DNA of 64,000 nt, from assembly GCF_000817735.3 (NCBI RefSeq), contig NZ_JTJC03000002.1, positions 690,242-754,241 on the forward strand, written 5' to 3'. Each line of letters starts with the position of its first letter. Position 1 is the first letter of the stretch. Under the pieces are notes generated by a model. It did no database searches. It worked only from the letters and a program-made list of their open reading frames with translations, and was not told where the DNA came from. Below are positions 1-9,329 of this stretch, in pieces. The DNA is from Scytonema millei VB511283. GTDB lineage: Bacteria; Cyanobacteriota; Cyanobacteriia; Cyanobacteriales; Chroococcidiopsidaceae. Position numbers and translations under genes: made by a program.

Positions 1-2125
1 TGAGCAATCCCGATTCAATGGGCATATCTTCTTCGACATTGAAAGCTTGCATCAACCCAGCAACGCGATCGCCACCAAAAATCCGCAATAAGTTATCCTC
101 TAAACTGAGGAAGAACCTTGTCGAGCCAGGGTCGCCTTGCCGTCCCGCACGTCCCCGCAACTGGTTGTCAATCCGGCGCGATTCATGACGTTCCGTCCCA
201 ATGACGTGCAGTCCACCTAACCCTACTACTTCATCGTGTTCTCTGGTGGTGAATTGCTCGTATTCGTGCTTGATTTGGTTGTAAACTTCCCGCAAACGTT
301 GAACTACCACATCATCTGTAGGGGCTTTTTCGGAAGCAACAGCAACTTTGTCTTCGGCTTCGAGTTCCGATAGACTTCTTTCCCCATACTCTTGCGCGGC
401 AACTTCTACCGCTGCTTTGAGCATTTGCTCGGTTTCTCGCGATAACTCTACGGGGTAAATTTGGGGCGATGCTTTCCAAGTCTTGACTTTCTTCCCAGGG
501 ACAAAACCCTGACCGCTGCTACTACCTGTAGGTAAACCAGCCGCCCGTTGTACGGCAAATACGTCTTCATCATCTGGCATCACGATCCGAGGCATGAAGT
601 ATTCCCGCAATTTCAGGCGTGCCATATAATCGGCATTACCACCCAAAATGATATCCGTACCTCGTCCTGCCATGTTGGTAGCAATCGTGACAGCCCCTTT
701 TCTACCTGCTTGGGCGATAATCTCCGATTCCCGTTCGACGTTTTCCGGTCTAGCGTTAAGCAGGTTATATGGGATTTCTAACTGGTTGAGCAGCCGACTG
801 AGAACTTCAGAGTTTTCCACGCTAGTCGTACCGACTAGGACAGGACGACCTTTTTCGTGCATCTCGGCACATTCTTGAGCGATCGCCCGCCACTTACCTG
901 CTTCATTCTTGTAAACTACATCAGATAAGTCTCGCCGTTTTGTCGTTCTATTGGTAGGAATACTCGCAACTTCGAGTTTGTAAATCTTTTCAAACTCTGC
1001 CTGTTCTGTTTTTGCCGTCCCTGTCATCCCCGACAGTTTTGGATAGAGCAAAAATAGGTTTTGGTAGGTAATCGTGGCTAAAGTTTGAGTTTCCGGTTGA
1101 ATTTCTACCCTTTCCTTGGCTTCAATGGCTTGGTGCAACCCGTCACTCCAGCGTCTGCCTGGTAGCACCCGTCCGGTAAATTCGTCTACGATGACGATCT
1201 CGTCTTCGCGAACGATGTAGTTTACGTCCCCCAGGAATAATTCTTTGGCTTTGAGGGCGTTAAAAACGAAATGCGCCCAAGGATCTTCGGGGTTGAATAA
1301 ATCTGTAACTCCCAACAATTCTTCGGCAGCAGCAAAACCCTCATCTGTTAACAGCACGTTCCGCGCTTTTTCATCAACTTCGTAATGCTCGTCTTTTTGC
1401 AAGGCAGCAGCAATTTGAGAGGCACGGATATATTTTTCTGTCGGTTTTTCTACTTGTCCAGAAATAATTAAGGGCGTGCGTGCTTCGTCAATCAGAATCG
1501 AGTCTACTTCGTCAATGACGCAGAAGTTGAAGGGACGCTGCACGACATCATCCATGTGGGTAGCCATGTTGTCCCGCAGATAATCAAAACCTACCTCACT
1601 ATTGGTGACATAGGTAATATCGCAGGCATAGTTGCGCTTGCGCTCGTCTGGGGTCATGCTTTGTTGAATCAGTCCGACGCTCAACCCCAAGAAACGATGC
1701 ACTTGACCCATCCATTCAGCGTCCCGCTTTGCCAGGTAATCGTTGACGGTGACTACGTGCGCTCCTTTACCAGTCAATGCATTGAGGTAAGATGGCAAGG
1801 TTGCCACTAAAGTCTTACCCTCACCCGTTTTCATCTCGGCAATTTGACCTTGATGCAGGATAATACCACCTAATAGCTGTACGTCAAAGTGCCGCAGTCC
1901 CAATACTCTACGTCCCGCCTCGCGCACGACAGCAAATGCTTCTGGCAGAATGTCATCCAAGCTTTCACCTTTTTCGAGGCGCTGTTTAAACTCTGCTGTC
2001 TTACCAATTAGTTGCTCGTCAGGGAGAGCTTTAATGTCTTCTTCTAATAAATTAATTTCTGTGACGTAAGGCTGATATTTTTTGAGCTTACGAGCGTTGG
2101 GGTCGCCCAGCAAGGTTTTTAGCAT
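1..2125 (-). CDS. secA: SecA preprotein translocase ATPase (partial, C-terminus outside window)
   Basis: Motor ATPase that pushes preproteins through SecYEG at the plasma and thylakoid membranes. The reading frame is open from ATG at 2125 down to base 1, so about 708 N-terminal residues are present and the C-terminal part lies beyond the window. Visible are the N-terminal [10 protein letters not shown] start, Walker A (MKTGEGKT), Walker B with DEVDS, the preprotein-binding region, and the second RecA-like half with NMAGRGTDI and the [13 protein letters not shown] motif VI. The order and spacing match full SecA of about 930 residues. No frame break was seen. The upstream gap on the right is filled with repeats, so the promoter is not clear. 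Confidence 0.97.
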   Translation of the reverse strand, partial: MLKTLLGDPNARKLKKYQPYVTEINLLEEDIKALPDEQLIGKTAEFKQRLEKGESLDDILPEAFAVVREAGRRVLGLRHFDVQLLGGIILHQGQIAEMKTGEGKTLVATLPSYLNALTGKGAHVVTVNDYLAKRDAEWMGQVHRFLGLSVGLIQQSMTPDERKRNYACDITYVTNSEVGFDYLRDNMATHMDDVVQRPFNFCVIDEVDSILIDEARTPLIISGQVEKPTEKYIRASQIAAALQKDEHYEVDEKARNVLLTDEGFAAAEELLGVTDLFNPEDPWAHFVFNALKAKELFLGDVNYIVREDEIVIVDEFTGRVLPGRRWSDGLHQAIEAKERVEIQPETQTLATITYQNLFLLYPKLSGMTGTAKTEQAEFEKIYKLEVASIPTNRTTKRRDLSDVVYKNEAGKWRAIAQECAEMHEKGRPVLVGTTSVENSEVLSRLLNQLEIPYNLLNARPENVERESEIIAQAGRKGAVTIATNMAGRGTDIILGGNADYMARLKLREYFMPRIVMPDDEDVFAVQRAAGLPTGSSSGQGFVPGKKVKTWKASPQIYPVELSRETEQMLKAAVEVAAQEYGERSLSELEAEDKVAVASEKAPTDDVVVQRLREVYNQIKHEYEQFTTREHDEVVGLGGLHVIGTERHESRRIDNQLRGRAGRQGDPGSTRFFLSLEDNLLRIFGGDRVAGLMQAFNVEEDMPIESGLL

Positions 2126-2459
2126 GGTAGGTCAGGAGAACTTAAGGATTTCTAGGAAGTTTAATTTGTGAGTTTTGATTTTGCCATCAGCTCGTACTGG
2201 TGGGACGCTAGAACTCAAATACTAGCCTTTTGGATGGACAAAATTGGTCAATTGTACAGTGTTTTGGCTATCGGTCTTGATATAAACTTTATAGATCGTA
2301 TCATTTTACCCCAATTCTATAATGGTGCGGATAGGCGATCGCTTTTTGTCGGGAGTCGGGGAAGAGAGCTGAGGGAGCTGAGGGAGCAGAGGGAGCAATA
2401 ACCGTCAACCGTCAACCGTCAACCGTCAACTAATGACCGATGACAATGACCAATGACCA
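2126..2459. repeat. Intergenic gap with heptamer repeats
   Basis: The first 200 bases upstream of secA hold no credible gene and probably contain the secA promoter. From about 2337 the sequence becomes short tandem units: GAGGGAGCT/GAGGGAGCA-like copies, then four GTCAACC units, then ATGACCA-type units. A 77-codon open frame across this stretch is composed partly of repeat and is not called. Confidence 0.7.
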
Positions 2460-2990
2460 TTATTGCGAATTCTCCCATTCTGGTGTAAGGCTACGGAAGT
2501 TGAAGGCGTTGGCGCTGGGATGACAGGTGACACAACTGCTCAGGTGAGTTGGTTTTGGTAATTTGACTCTGGGATGCAAAGCTTTGAAATAACGCGAGTT
2601 GGCAATGCGGTATGGTATTTCTTCGTCTTGGTTGAGGGGACGGGAAGCAAATCTCAGATAATTCCACACTAGAATGCGGGGTGGATCGACCAATGGCTTG
2701 ATTTGTACGCCGTAGTGTTGCGTATCTTGTAGCAACCGCTGCCAAGTCTGCACGGGTAGAACGGCTGGCGGAACGGCGATGTGGCAAGTAGCGCAGTTTT
2801 CCAAGTAGAGTTCTTGTCCCAATTGATAGCGTTGGGGAACTGCATCAATGGTGTTAGCTGGTTGGGCATGAGTCGCCATTGCTAAAATCCAAGCAGCAGC
2901 AATACTCCAAGCTAAGATTAACAGCAATAGGATCGGGGTCGATCGCTTGCTTTTTGGGCGGTGTGATTTTGATTTGAGGGCAGGTAACAT
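2460..2990 (-). CDS. Diheme cytochrome c (DHC family)
   Basis: Predicted membrane-anchored or exported c-type cytochrome of 176 residues. A basic N-terminus is followed by a hydrophobic segment at about residues 20-42 ending in THA, which fits a signal peptide or anchor. Two CxxCH heme sites are visible, CATCH near residue 66 and CVTCH near residue 155. The region between them (RILVWNYLRFAS, then EEIPYRIANSRYFKALHP) matches the dihaem cytochrome c family as I remember it. It probably works in periplasmic or lumenal electron transfer; the partner is unknown. It lies alone between secA and a DUF3616 gene and is flanked by repeats on both sides. Confidence 0.85.
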   Translation of the reverse strand: MLPALKSKSHRPKSKRSTPILLLLILAWSIAAAWILAMATHAQPANTIDAVPQRYQLGQELYLENCATCHIAVPPAVLPVQTWQRLLQDTQHYGVQIKPLVDPPRILVWNYLRFASRPLNQDEEIPYRIANSRYFKALHPRVKLPKPTHLSSCVTCHPSANAFNFRSLTPEWENSQ

Positions 2991-3059
2991 AAATCAGTCT
3001 TTTTCAGCAGGGCTGATAGCAGCTCACACTGTAATATCACATCTAATGGCTAGACAGTT

Positions 3060-3180
3060 GAGTGTTGACAGTTATCAGTTAACAGTTAACAGTTAACAGT
3101 TATCGGTGAAAGCGTGAAAGCGCGACTAGTAACTAGAAGAGAGTTCAGTCACCAGCCATCAGCCACCAGCTACTCACACA
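3060..3180. repeat. STRR heptamers
   Basis: Tandem AACAGTT/TATCAGT units are followed by CCATCAG/CCACCAG-type units, between the cytochrome and the DUF3616 gene. Confidence 0.75.
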
Positions 3181-3202
3181 ATTACCACATTTATTTTGAG
3201 TT

Positions 3203-4279
3203 ATGAATCATTCCACTAGCAAACGCGATCGCATTCTACTCAAATTTAATGACAGCTTCAAAAAAAGTCGAACAGATCTTTCAGCAGTACTACTTTTTCC
3301 CAAACCTCATTTGTGGGTTGGTTCGGATGAAACATCGACTATCGAACGTCTAACTTTTGTAGAGCAGCAAAATTGCTTTGCCGAACATCACACATTTCAC
3401 GTTCAAGATTTTATTGAGTTACCAAAACCAGAAGATGAAGAAATTGATATTGAAGGATTAGCTTATCACGATTACTATCTCTGGTTTATTGGTTCCCATA
3501 GCTGGAAGCGCAAAAAACCAAAACCAGAACATACTGATGTGGAAAATATTGAACGATTAGCTAAGATAAAAACAGAAGAAAATCGTTATATTATTGGGCG
3601 TATTCCCTTAGTTGATGGCAGTTTGCGGCAGTCTTGTCCTCATCCTGAAAATCCAGATGTCACCTTGACTGCGGCAAAAGTCAAACTAACAGAGGGGGGA
3701 AATATGCTGACTGAAGCTTTAGCGACAGACCCTCATTTTGGCGATTTTGTCAAGACTAATATTCCTGGCAAAGATAATGGCTTTGATGTAGAAGGAATAG
3801 CAATCTATCAACAAAAAGTTTTTCTTGGTTTACGGGGTCCAGTATTGCGGGGCTGGGCAGCGATCTTAGAGTTAGAGTTAGAAATAGATACTACAGAAGA
3901 CACTTTAAAGCTGAAACCAATTGGAGCAGAACAAAATCTTTATAAAAAGCATTTTGTTTATTTGAATGGTTTAGGCATTCGAGATCTACACGTAGATGAA
4001 AAAGATTTTTTGATTTTAGCAGGACCAACAATGGATTTAGATGGTCCAGTCCGAGTTTATCGCTGGCACAATGGTGTAAATATAGCTGAAAATACGCTAT
4101 CTTATCCAGAGGTTATGTTAGAAATCCCCTTCGGTATTGGAGACGACCACGCAGAAGGAATGATTACGTTTAATGAATATACTCAAACTCCGTCGCTTTT
4201 GGTGATTTACGACGCGCCCGCCGCAGCTAGATTAGAGGGTGAAGGTGGCGTGTGGGCAGACGTATTCAGTTATCAGTAA
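3203..4279 (+). CDS. DUF3616 domain protein
   Basis: A 358-residue soluble protein without signal peptide or membrane segment. The pattern of repeated short strands, with DIEGLAYHDYYLWFIGSHS at about residues 80-98, FDVEGIAIYQQKVFLGLRG in the middle and HAEGMITF near the end, fits the DUF3616 family, probably a beta-propeller-like fold. Function is not known to me. Start ATG 3203 follows a GAG-containing leader (TTTGAGTT). GC content looks slightly lower than in its neighbours. It stands alone, and its stop is followed directly by ATCAGTT repeats. Confidence 0.75.
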   Translation: MNHSTSKRDRILLKFNDSFKKSRTDLSAVLLFPKPHLWVGSDETSTIERLTFVEQQNCFAEHHTFHVQDFIELPKPEDEEIDIEGLAYHDYYLWFIGSHSWKRKKPKPEHTDVENIERLAKIKTEENRYIIGRIPLVDGSLRQSCPHPENPDVTLTAAKVKLTEGGNMLTEALATDPHFGDFVKTNIPGKDNGFDVEGIAIYQQKVFLGLRGPVLRGWAAILELELEIDTTEDTLKLKPIGAEQNLYKKHFVYLNGLGIRDLHVDEKDFLILAGPTMDLDGPVRVYRWHNGVNIAENTLSYPEVMLEIPFGIGDDHAEGMITFNEYTQTPSLLVIYDAPAAARLEGEGGVWADVFSYQ

Positions 4280-4340
4280 ACAGTTATCAGTTATCAGTAA
4301 GTCCCGATTTACGACTTACGACTTACGACTTACGACTTAA
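4262..4340. repeat. STRR heptamers (AGTTATC and ACGACTT)
   Basis: About four AGTTATC-type units overlap the end of the DUF3616 gene, then four ACGACTT units run up to the stop codon of the facing ferredoxin gene. Confidence 0.8.
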
Positions 4341-4745
4341 TTAAAGGTTTGTTGAGATTGCTTGCGTTGGACAAGTAGGAATGCATTGTTCGCAGACAAT
4401 ACAGCGCGATCGCGTGAATGTCAGTTCAAATGTGGCAGAATTAAGGGTCAAGGCTTCGGTGGGACAAACTCCAGTACACAAACCGCAGTCTACGCAAAGT
4501 TCGCGATCGATGGTAATTTCAGCCATTGCTGAAGAGACGTTGATGTTTTGCGATCGCATCCAATCAACCGCCGCATCAAGTTGATCGATATCTCCTGAGA
4601 GTTCCACAACTAATGTACCAACTTGATTGGGAGCAACTTGAGCGCGGATAATATTAGCAGCAACGTTAAAATCTTTCGCCAGTCTGTATGTCACTGGTAC
4701 TTGTATGGCACGGCGAGGGAAGGTCAGCGTAACTCTTTTTTTCAT
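4341..4745 (-). CDS. NIL domain / 2x[4Fe-4S] ferredoxin
   Basis: A 134-residue protein with an N-terminal NIL domain (residues 1-75, the small-ligand domain otherwise found on MetN-type ABC ATPases). It is followed by two [4Fe-4S] motifs, CVDCGLCTGVCP at about residues 83-94 and CIVCEQCIPTCP at about 114-125. In cyanobacteria and methanogens such proteins have been linked to sulfur/homocysteine metabolism and electron supply; which applies here is inference. The eight cysteines are intact. The gene is convergent with the DUF3616 gene and divergent from the thioredoxin-like gene. GGGAGCA repeats begin directly upstream of its start codon. Confidence 0.88.
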   Translation of the reverse strand: MKKRVTLTFPRRAIQVPVTYRLAKDFNVAANIIRAQVAPNQVGTLVVELSGDIDQLDAAVDWMRSQNINVSSAMAEITIDRELCVDCGLCTGVCPTEALTLNSATFELTFTRSRCIVCEQCIPTCPTQAISTNL

Positions 4746-4775
4746 TAGGGAGCAGGGAGCAGGGAGCAGGGAGTA
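4746..4775. repeat. STRR heptamers (GGGAGCA)
   Basis: Four tandem AGGGAGC units lie directly 5' of the NIL-ferredoxin start codon. Confidence 0.8.
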
Positions 4776-4846
4776 GTGATTTTCTACTTCCGAATTTTCC
4801 TATCTCCTCTTTTGTAACAAAAACCTTTTATGGCTGTTCGATTAAA

Positions 4847-5476
4847 ATGAGAGCTGTTGCTCGATCGAATTTTAATAAAAGCCTTATGAGTGCCAAGACT
4901 CCCAATCCTTCAGCGCAGCCAACTGAATTGACGTTAGGAAAGCGCATCAGAAACTTCATCATAGTTTTGGTAGCGATCGCTCTCAGTGTCGCATTGTTTT
5001 TGGGCTTACGGACTCAAACGGGTGCGGTGACACTCGCAACATTAAGCGATCGCTCGACACCGCTAGAAGTGGCTTTGAGCAACAGCAAGCCGACGCTGAT
5101 GGAGTTTTATGCTGACTGGTGTACGGTATGTCAGAAAATGGTTCCAGATATTGCTCGGCTAGAACAAGAGTACGCCGGCAAGGTAAACTTTGTCATGCTG
5201 AATGTGGATAACAGCAAGTGGTTGCCAGAGATTCTGAAATATCGAGTTGATGGGATTCCCCATTTCGTGTACTTAGGCAAACAAGGAGAGGCGATCGCAC
5301 AGGCGATCGGAGAACAACCGCGCAGTATTATGGCAAGTAACTTAGAAGCGTTATTAAATGATGCCCCCTTGCCTTACACTTCCGCCAGCGGTCAAGTTTC
5401 CAAGTATGAAGCAAATGTCACCCCATCCTCTGAGACCGACGATCCGCGTTTGCATAGTTCTCAGGTAGTGAAGTGA
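4847..5476 (+). CDS. txlA: TxlA/HCF164-like membrane-anchored thioredoxin
   Basis: Thioredoxin-fold protein of 209 residues. It has one N-terminal membrane segment (about residues 35-55, IIVLVAIALSVALFL) and a thioredoxin domain with active site WCTVC in FYADWCTVCQKMVPD near residue 92. The cis-proline region is GIPHFVYLG. The plant homologue HCF164 supplies reducing power in the thylakoid lumen for cytochrome b6f assembly; the cyanobacterial name is TxlA. Two ATGs are possible, 4847 and 4886. The second (MSAKTP) looks more like family N-termini, but neither has a good ribosome binding site. The C-terminal 30 residues are low-complexity and end next to repeats. Confidence 0.85.
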   Translation: MRAVARSNFNKSLMSAKTPNPSAQPTELTLGKRIRNFIIVLVAIALSVALFLGLRTQTGAVTLATLSDRSTPLEVALSNSKPTLMEFYADWCTVCQKMVPDIARLEQEYAGKVNFVMLNVDNSKWLPEILKYRVDGIPHFVYLGKQGEAIAQAIGEQPRSIMASNLEALLNDAPLPYTSASGQVSKYEANVTPSSETDDPRLHSSQVVK

Positions 5477-5573
5477 TGGATGGTAGTTGGTAGTTGGTGG
5501 TTGCTCAGAATTACTCTGTTCCCTGTTCCCTTTCTTCACTGATAACTGATAACTGATAACTGTCAACCGTCAA
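5476..5573. repeat. STRR heptamers (GGTAGTT, ACTGATA, GTCAACC)
   Basis: Three different heptamer families in succession separate the thioredoxin gene from the convergent FMN-binding gene. Confidence 0.8.
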
Positions 5574-6488
5574 CTATTTTGGATTGTACGGCGAGTATTC
5601 TGCAAACTCCCAGCTGAGATTAGTTGCATTTATTGTTTCCAACACGCGATCGATTTGGAATTCTACTAAGCGTTCTGCACCGATAAATTGTGCTATGCGA
5701 TTTGTATCCCAAATAATATTAGCTGTGCCAGTTAGCTGTAGGGTATTTCCGCTGACGAAATCAACGAACAGTAAGCCGATTTGAGGATACTGGGCAATGT
5801 TACCAAGGGTATTAAACATATTATTGCCCGCATAATCGGGAAATACTAATTCAGTTGCGTTCAAAACTTGTACGAAACCTGGATATCCTCCTCGATGAGA
5901 TGTATCAGCACCGCTTTGGGGGTGGAAACTAGCGATGAAAAATGTATCTGCTTGAGTAATCCATTGCTGTTGTGCCGGAGTCAAAGCCTTGTAACTATAA
6001 ACTTCAGTTATAGCCGCTTGGCGATCGCTATGAGCTACTAAATCCCGTACTTGAATGTATTTGGGGCAGTTAAAGTAGACTTGCTGTGTACGCACATCAA
6101 TATATCCATTTGGCTGAACCATCGCTTTGCCATTAATCCGCAAGCGCCGCCGAGTTGCTAAATCGATCGCCAGAATACCAATGTCATTATGTATTGATAG
6201 GTTCTCTAGTAGCGGATCGCTAGGATTGACTTTTGTTTGAATCTGAACTAGTTGTTCTGCTACAACTTCTATAAAACCAGGTTTTCCTACAAGCAGCGAT
6301 GTCCAGACTTTACCATGCCGATAGATTGTACTAGCGATCGCCAGTCTTTGTGTACTTAGAAAATCTCGTGCTGTTGAATTAATACTCGCACCAATAATTT
6401 TGGTTAAACGTGCTGCTTCTGCCTGCACTCCCGCTTGTGCCTGAACTGCTAGTTCCCCAGCATGATAAGTTGATAAACTGTTACGCAT
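5574..6488 (-). CDS. Pyridoxamine 5'-phosphate oxidase-family (FMN-binding split-barrel) protein
   Basis: 304 residues with no signal peptide. Segments FIASFHPQSGADTSHRGGYPGFVQV and FPDYAGNNMFNTLGNIAQYPQIGLLFVDF form the usual FMN-binding split-barrel pattern, followed by LQLTGTANI. Such enzymes reduce small molecules or bind flavin/heme; the substrate is unknown. It is the last gene of the minus-strand run that begins at the DJ-1 gene, 80 bases after the glutathione S-transferase gene, so it may be co-transcribed. ATG 6488 is taken as the start. Confidence 0.8.
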   Translation of the reverse strand: MRNSLSTYHAGELAVQAQAGVQAEAARLTKIIGASINSTARDFLSTQRLAIASTIYRHGKVWTSLLVGKPGFIEVVAEQLVQIQTKVNPSDPLLENLSIHNDIGILAIDLATRRRLRINGKAMVQPNGYIDVRTQQVYFNCPKYIQVRDLVAHSDRQAAITEVYSYKALTPAQQQWITQADTFFIASFHPQSGADTSHRGGYPGFVQVLNATELVFPDYAGNNMFNTLGNIAQYPQIGLLFVDFVSGNTLQLTGTANIIWDTNRIAQFIGAERLVEFQIDRVLETINATNLSWEFAEYSPYNPK

Positions 6489-6568
6489 TTAGTTTACAAA
6501 ATGTCTGGAACCAAAATACGCTGCATAGTGAGTGTCACAATTTTGACTTTTAACTTTTGAATTTTGAC

Positions 6569-7165
6569 TTACAACCCTGGCATACTGACGTAACCTGGAA
6601 GTTGCTTAACGCGATCGCACCAAGTGATAACATGAGGATAGTTATCTAAAGCAACTTTTGCGTCTGCGGCTAGTCCAACATAGGGGAAGCAGGCAAGATC
6701 GGCTATTGTAGGATGGCTGCATTCCAACCACTGGTTATTCGTTAAATGGCGATCGAGAATTTGCAATACCTGATGAGCTTTCTGTTGAGTCAAATCTATA
6801 TCGAGTTGTCCTTGAAAAATAAAATATCTCCTCGCCGCCGCTAGACTGTTAGCAATCTCATTCGCGGCAAAAGATAACCACTGCATAATTTTTGCGATCG
6901 CTTCAGGCTCTAGATGTAACCAATCTTCGCCGCCGTAGCGTCGGGCTAGGTAAACTAAAATAGCTTGGGAATCTCGTAATATTACATCACCATCCATCAA
7001 AACTGGGACTTGTCCGCAAGGGTTGAGTTGCAGAAATCGTTCTGTTTTGTGTTCTCCTGCCTTTAAGTTGACGGGTACTGACTCATAGTCTAGGTTCAAC
7101 ATTGACAGCAACAACCTTACTTTGTGGCAGTTTCCCGATAATACAAAGTCATATAGCTGAATCAT
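6569..7165 (-). CDS. Glutathione S-transferase family protein
   Basis: 198 residues from ATG 7165. I prefer this start over the ATG at 7186 because GGAGAGG lies 8 bases before it and the protein then begins MIQLYDFVLSG, the family's first strand. The N-terminal thioredoxin-like domain has the SGNCHKVRLLLSML helix and the cis-Pro/glutathione pocket QVPVLMDG...LRDSQAILVYLARRYG. The C-terminal helical domain has NQWLECSHPTIADLACFPYV with the conserved Asp cap. It probably conjugates or reduces electrophiles with glutathione. It sits inside the TetR-linked run, between the SnoaL-like pseudogene and the FMN-binding gene. Confidence 0.88.
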   Translation of the reverse strand: MIQLYDFVLSGNCHKVRLLLSMLNLDYESVPVNLKAGEHKTERFLQLNPCGQVPVLMDGDVILRDSQAILVYLARRYGGEDWLHLEPEAIAKIMQWLSFAANEIANSLAAARRYFIFQGQLDIDLTQQKAHQVLQILDRHLTNNQWLECSHPTIADLACFPYVGLAADAKVALDNYPHVITWCDRVKQLPGYVSMPGL

Positions 7166-7224
7166 TAGTTCCTCTCCATTTGTCATCTTGGATAGCTATC
7201 AAATCTGTTATCGTATCATCCCTT

Positions 7225-7617
7225 TTAGGGACGCATAGCGTTACGCACGATCGCCGTGTCCGAAATCTGTAAAAACTGGACGAGTTGCCCGTCTGCACCC
7301 TCCTAGATGTAGGCAAATCGCGCATTTAGGCGTGGGCTGCTATCCCGATATGCTCCCATGTAACGTCCCAGAACTACTACCGTTGTACCTACTGAGATGA
7401 ACCGTTCTGGCATCACAACAAACTCTATCCAATCAGCAAAACGGGCGAATACGCCATTGCAGACGGACTGAGGGCTGTGGTACGAACCACCAGTAGGAAA
7501 TCCCTCGGTAGAAATCCAGTTCACATCGTCTGCTAGTAGATTGAGAGCGCCATCGAGATCGCTAGCGGCGAGGCGTGCGTAAAACGTGCTGACTAAATCG
7601 AGTACGGGTGAATTCAT
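7225..7617 (-). pseudogene. SnoaL/NTF2-like protein interrupted by an in-frame TAG
   Basis: The first 104 codons give a SnoaL-like (ketosteroid-isomerase fold) protein beginning MNSPVLDLVSTFYARLAASD, with SD AGGAG before the ATG. At 7303-7305 the frame reads TAG. Beyond it the same frame stays open for 26 codons (EGADGQLVQFLQISDTAIVR...) to a TAA at 7225-7227. The continuation looks like the missing last strand of the fold, where homologues usually have Trp followed by xxGK. With TAG replaced by TGG the protein would be 130 residues, the normal family length. Either a real nonsense mutation or a sequencing error; readthrough is also possible. Function is unknown; such proteins often handle small hydrophobic substrates. 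Confidence 0.75.
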
Positions 7618-7673
7618 TTGACTTTCTCCTGCGAATTAAGGTGAAAAAATCAGCAACCAAAATTGGCACGGAG

Positions 7674-8542
7674 TCAGCGAGATTGTCCTGGCAGCCAACA
7701 TCCGAGAAAGTCTTGGATTGCAGTTGCGATCGCCTCTCCATCTTCCTCTAATGCAAAATGTCCGGTATCCAACAAATGGATTTCAATTTGTTTTAGATCG
7801 CGCTCGTAAGGGTATGCACCTGCTTCTGGAAAAATAGGATCGTTTTTGCCCCAAACAACTAAAGTTGGCGGTTGATATTGCCGGAAATACTCTTGCCACT
7901 GGAGATAAAGTGGTGGATTGGAGCCGTAATTGTAAAACAATGCTAGTTGAATTTCCGCGTTGCCAGCTCGATCTAAAAAGTATTGGTCTAGATTCCAATT
8001 ATCAGGGCTAATTGCTGCGGGCTGTCGCGTCCCATTGGTATACTGCCATTTGGTTGCTTCTAATGTCAGAAATTGTCTCAATCGATCGGCATTTTCTAGA
8101 GTTTTATCTTGCCAATATGCTCTGAGTGGCTGCCAAAAGTCTTGTAATCCTTCTTCATAAGCATTGCCATTCTGTACGATGAGCGCCTGCACTCCTCAGG
8201 ATGCCTCACCGCAAGCCTGTATCCAATCGGTGCGCCGTAATCCATCACATAGAGGCTGTATTGTTGCAAATTCATTACCTCGATGAATTTTTCCATTACT
8301 TCTGCTAGGCGATCGAAAGTATAGTCAAATTCATCCACGGTTGGCATGGAACTATTACCAAAACCAGGATAGTCTGGTGCAATTAGATGAAATTTATCTG
8401 CCAGAGCTGGAATTAGATTGCGAAACATATGCGATGAAGTCGGAAAGCCGTGGAGGAGCAATATAGTCGGAGCATCCGGCGCACCTGCTTCGCGGTAGAA
8501 AATTTCCAAACCATCAATGGTAGTCGTGAGATATTTAGTCAT
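7674..8542 (-). pseudogene. Alpha/beta hydrolase split by a 1-nt frameshift
   Basis: Two overlapping frames together make one alpha/beta hydrolase of about 288 residues. The N-terminal frame (from ATG 8542) gives [20 protein letters not shown], the oxyanion motif [12 protein letters not shown] and nucleophile region [18 protein letters not shown], then loses homology. The C-terminal frame picks up at [20 protein letters not shown] and carries the acid strand (LVVWGKNDP) and catalytic His ([15 protein letters not shown]). The switch is between about 8191 and 8200 and fits one missing base (GAG-GA-GTG where GAG-GAG-GTG is expected). Nucleophile Asp suggests a haloalkane dehalogenase/epoxide hydrolase-like enzyme. 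A putative TetR operator lies 12 bases before its start codon. Confidence 0.85.
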
Positions 8543-8554
8543 GGTTCAATCCTT

Positions 8555-8570
8555 TACCGAACGTTCGGTA
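8555..8570. promoter_or_regulatory. Putative TetR operator 1 (perfect 16-bp palindrome)
   Basis: TACCGAACGTTCGGTA is its own reverse complement. It lies 12 bases upstream of the hydrolase start codon, where a bound repressor would block transcription or initiation. It differs at one position from the site at 9303-9318. Confidence 0.75.
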
Positions 8571-8616
8571 CAGTAAATTCAAAAAAATATATCGATTCGC
8601 TTTGCAGTCGCGTATC

Positions 8617-9279
8617 CTAAGAATTAACCACTTCAAGATCGTGGCGATAAAGCTCGTATGCCTGGTGATATTCCATTGTTCGAGCTACTTCGCTAACAAA
8701 TTCTTCTTTGTAACCAGCGCGTCTGAGTAGGTGAAAACCCATTTCCATTCCTGATGCAATTCCGCCAGCTGTAACGATTCGTCCTGCATCAACAACTCTA
8801 GCTTTGCTAATACGGCACGCTGGTGCAATTTCCGCTAAGCGATCGATGGGAACTTTACCAGCAGTAGAGGCTTCTAAACGGTCTGGTTCTTTGCGGTTAG
8901 TGGCTGGCAATCCATCAAGTAGTCCCATCTTGCCATAAATCCACGAGCCAGTACAAACGCTGGTTAACAAGCAGGACTCTGGTAGCTGGTGAATGAACTG
9001 ATGCAGATTTTTGTTATGAAGTTCTTGGCGCGTGCCAAATCCGCCTGGAATCAAAAAGGCATCCATTGCAGGGCGATCGCTAAAGCCATAGTTAGGTACT
9101 ACCATTAATCCAGCTTGAGTTTGAATTGGACGTAAATTTTCTGCCACTAAAAAAACATCTAATTCAGCATCAAAGCGTCGCGCTACCGAAAACACGCCGT
9201 AAGGTGCGGCAAAATCAATGACTTCTGCGTCTTTGAAAGCGTAGATTCCTAAGCGAAACCCAGGTATTCGGATTGACAT
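8617..9279 (-). CDS. DJ-1/PfpI family protein
   Basis: 220-residue protein of the DJ-1/PfpI (class I glutamine amidotransferase-like) superfamily. N-terminal strand GIYAFKDAEVIDFAAPYGVFSVARR with the conserved Asp/Glu, then DAFLIPGGFGTRQELHN, and the nucleophile elbow CLLTSVCTGSWIYGKMGLLDGLPATNRK with Cys near residue 110. The layout resembles isonitrile hydratase-like and AraC-lacking PfpI proteins; the substrate is unknown. It is the first gene of the minus-strand run and divergent from the TetR gene. Two putative operators lie in the 103-base gap between them, so it is probably repressed by that TetR. Confidence 0.85.
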   Translation of the reverse strand: MSIRIPGFRLGIYAFKDAEVIDFAAPYGVFSVARRFDAELDVFLVAENLRPIQTQAGLMVVPNYGFSDRPAMDAFLIPGGFGTRQELHNKNLHQFIHQLPESCLLTSVCTGSWIYGKMGLLDGLPATNRKEPDRLEASTAGKVPIDRLAEIAPACRISKARVVDAGRIVTAGGIASGMEMGFHLLRRAGYKEEFVSEVARTMEYHQAYELYRHDLEVVNS

Positions 9280-9302
9280 TTATCTTTTCTCATCAAATTG
9301 TG

Positions 9303-9318
9303 TACCGATCGTTCGGTA
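9303..9318. promoter_or_regulatory. Putative TetR operator 2
   Basis: TACCGATCGTTCGGTA, palindromic except for one base-pair position. It lies 23 bases from the DJ-1 start codon, in the divergent promoter region. Confidence 0.75.
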
Positions 9319-9329
9319 TAAATCTAATA

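Noticed and set aside
2168-2401. 77-codon open frame upstream of secA
   Set aside because: The last third is GAGGGAGC-type repeat translation (RELRELREQREQ) and no homology is apparent.
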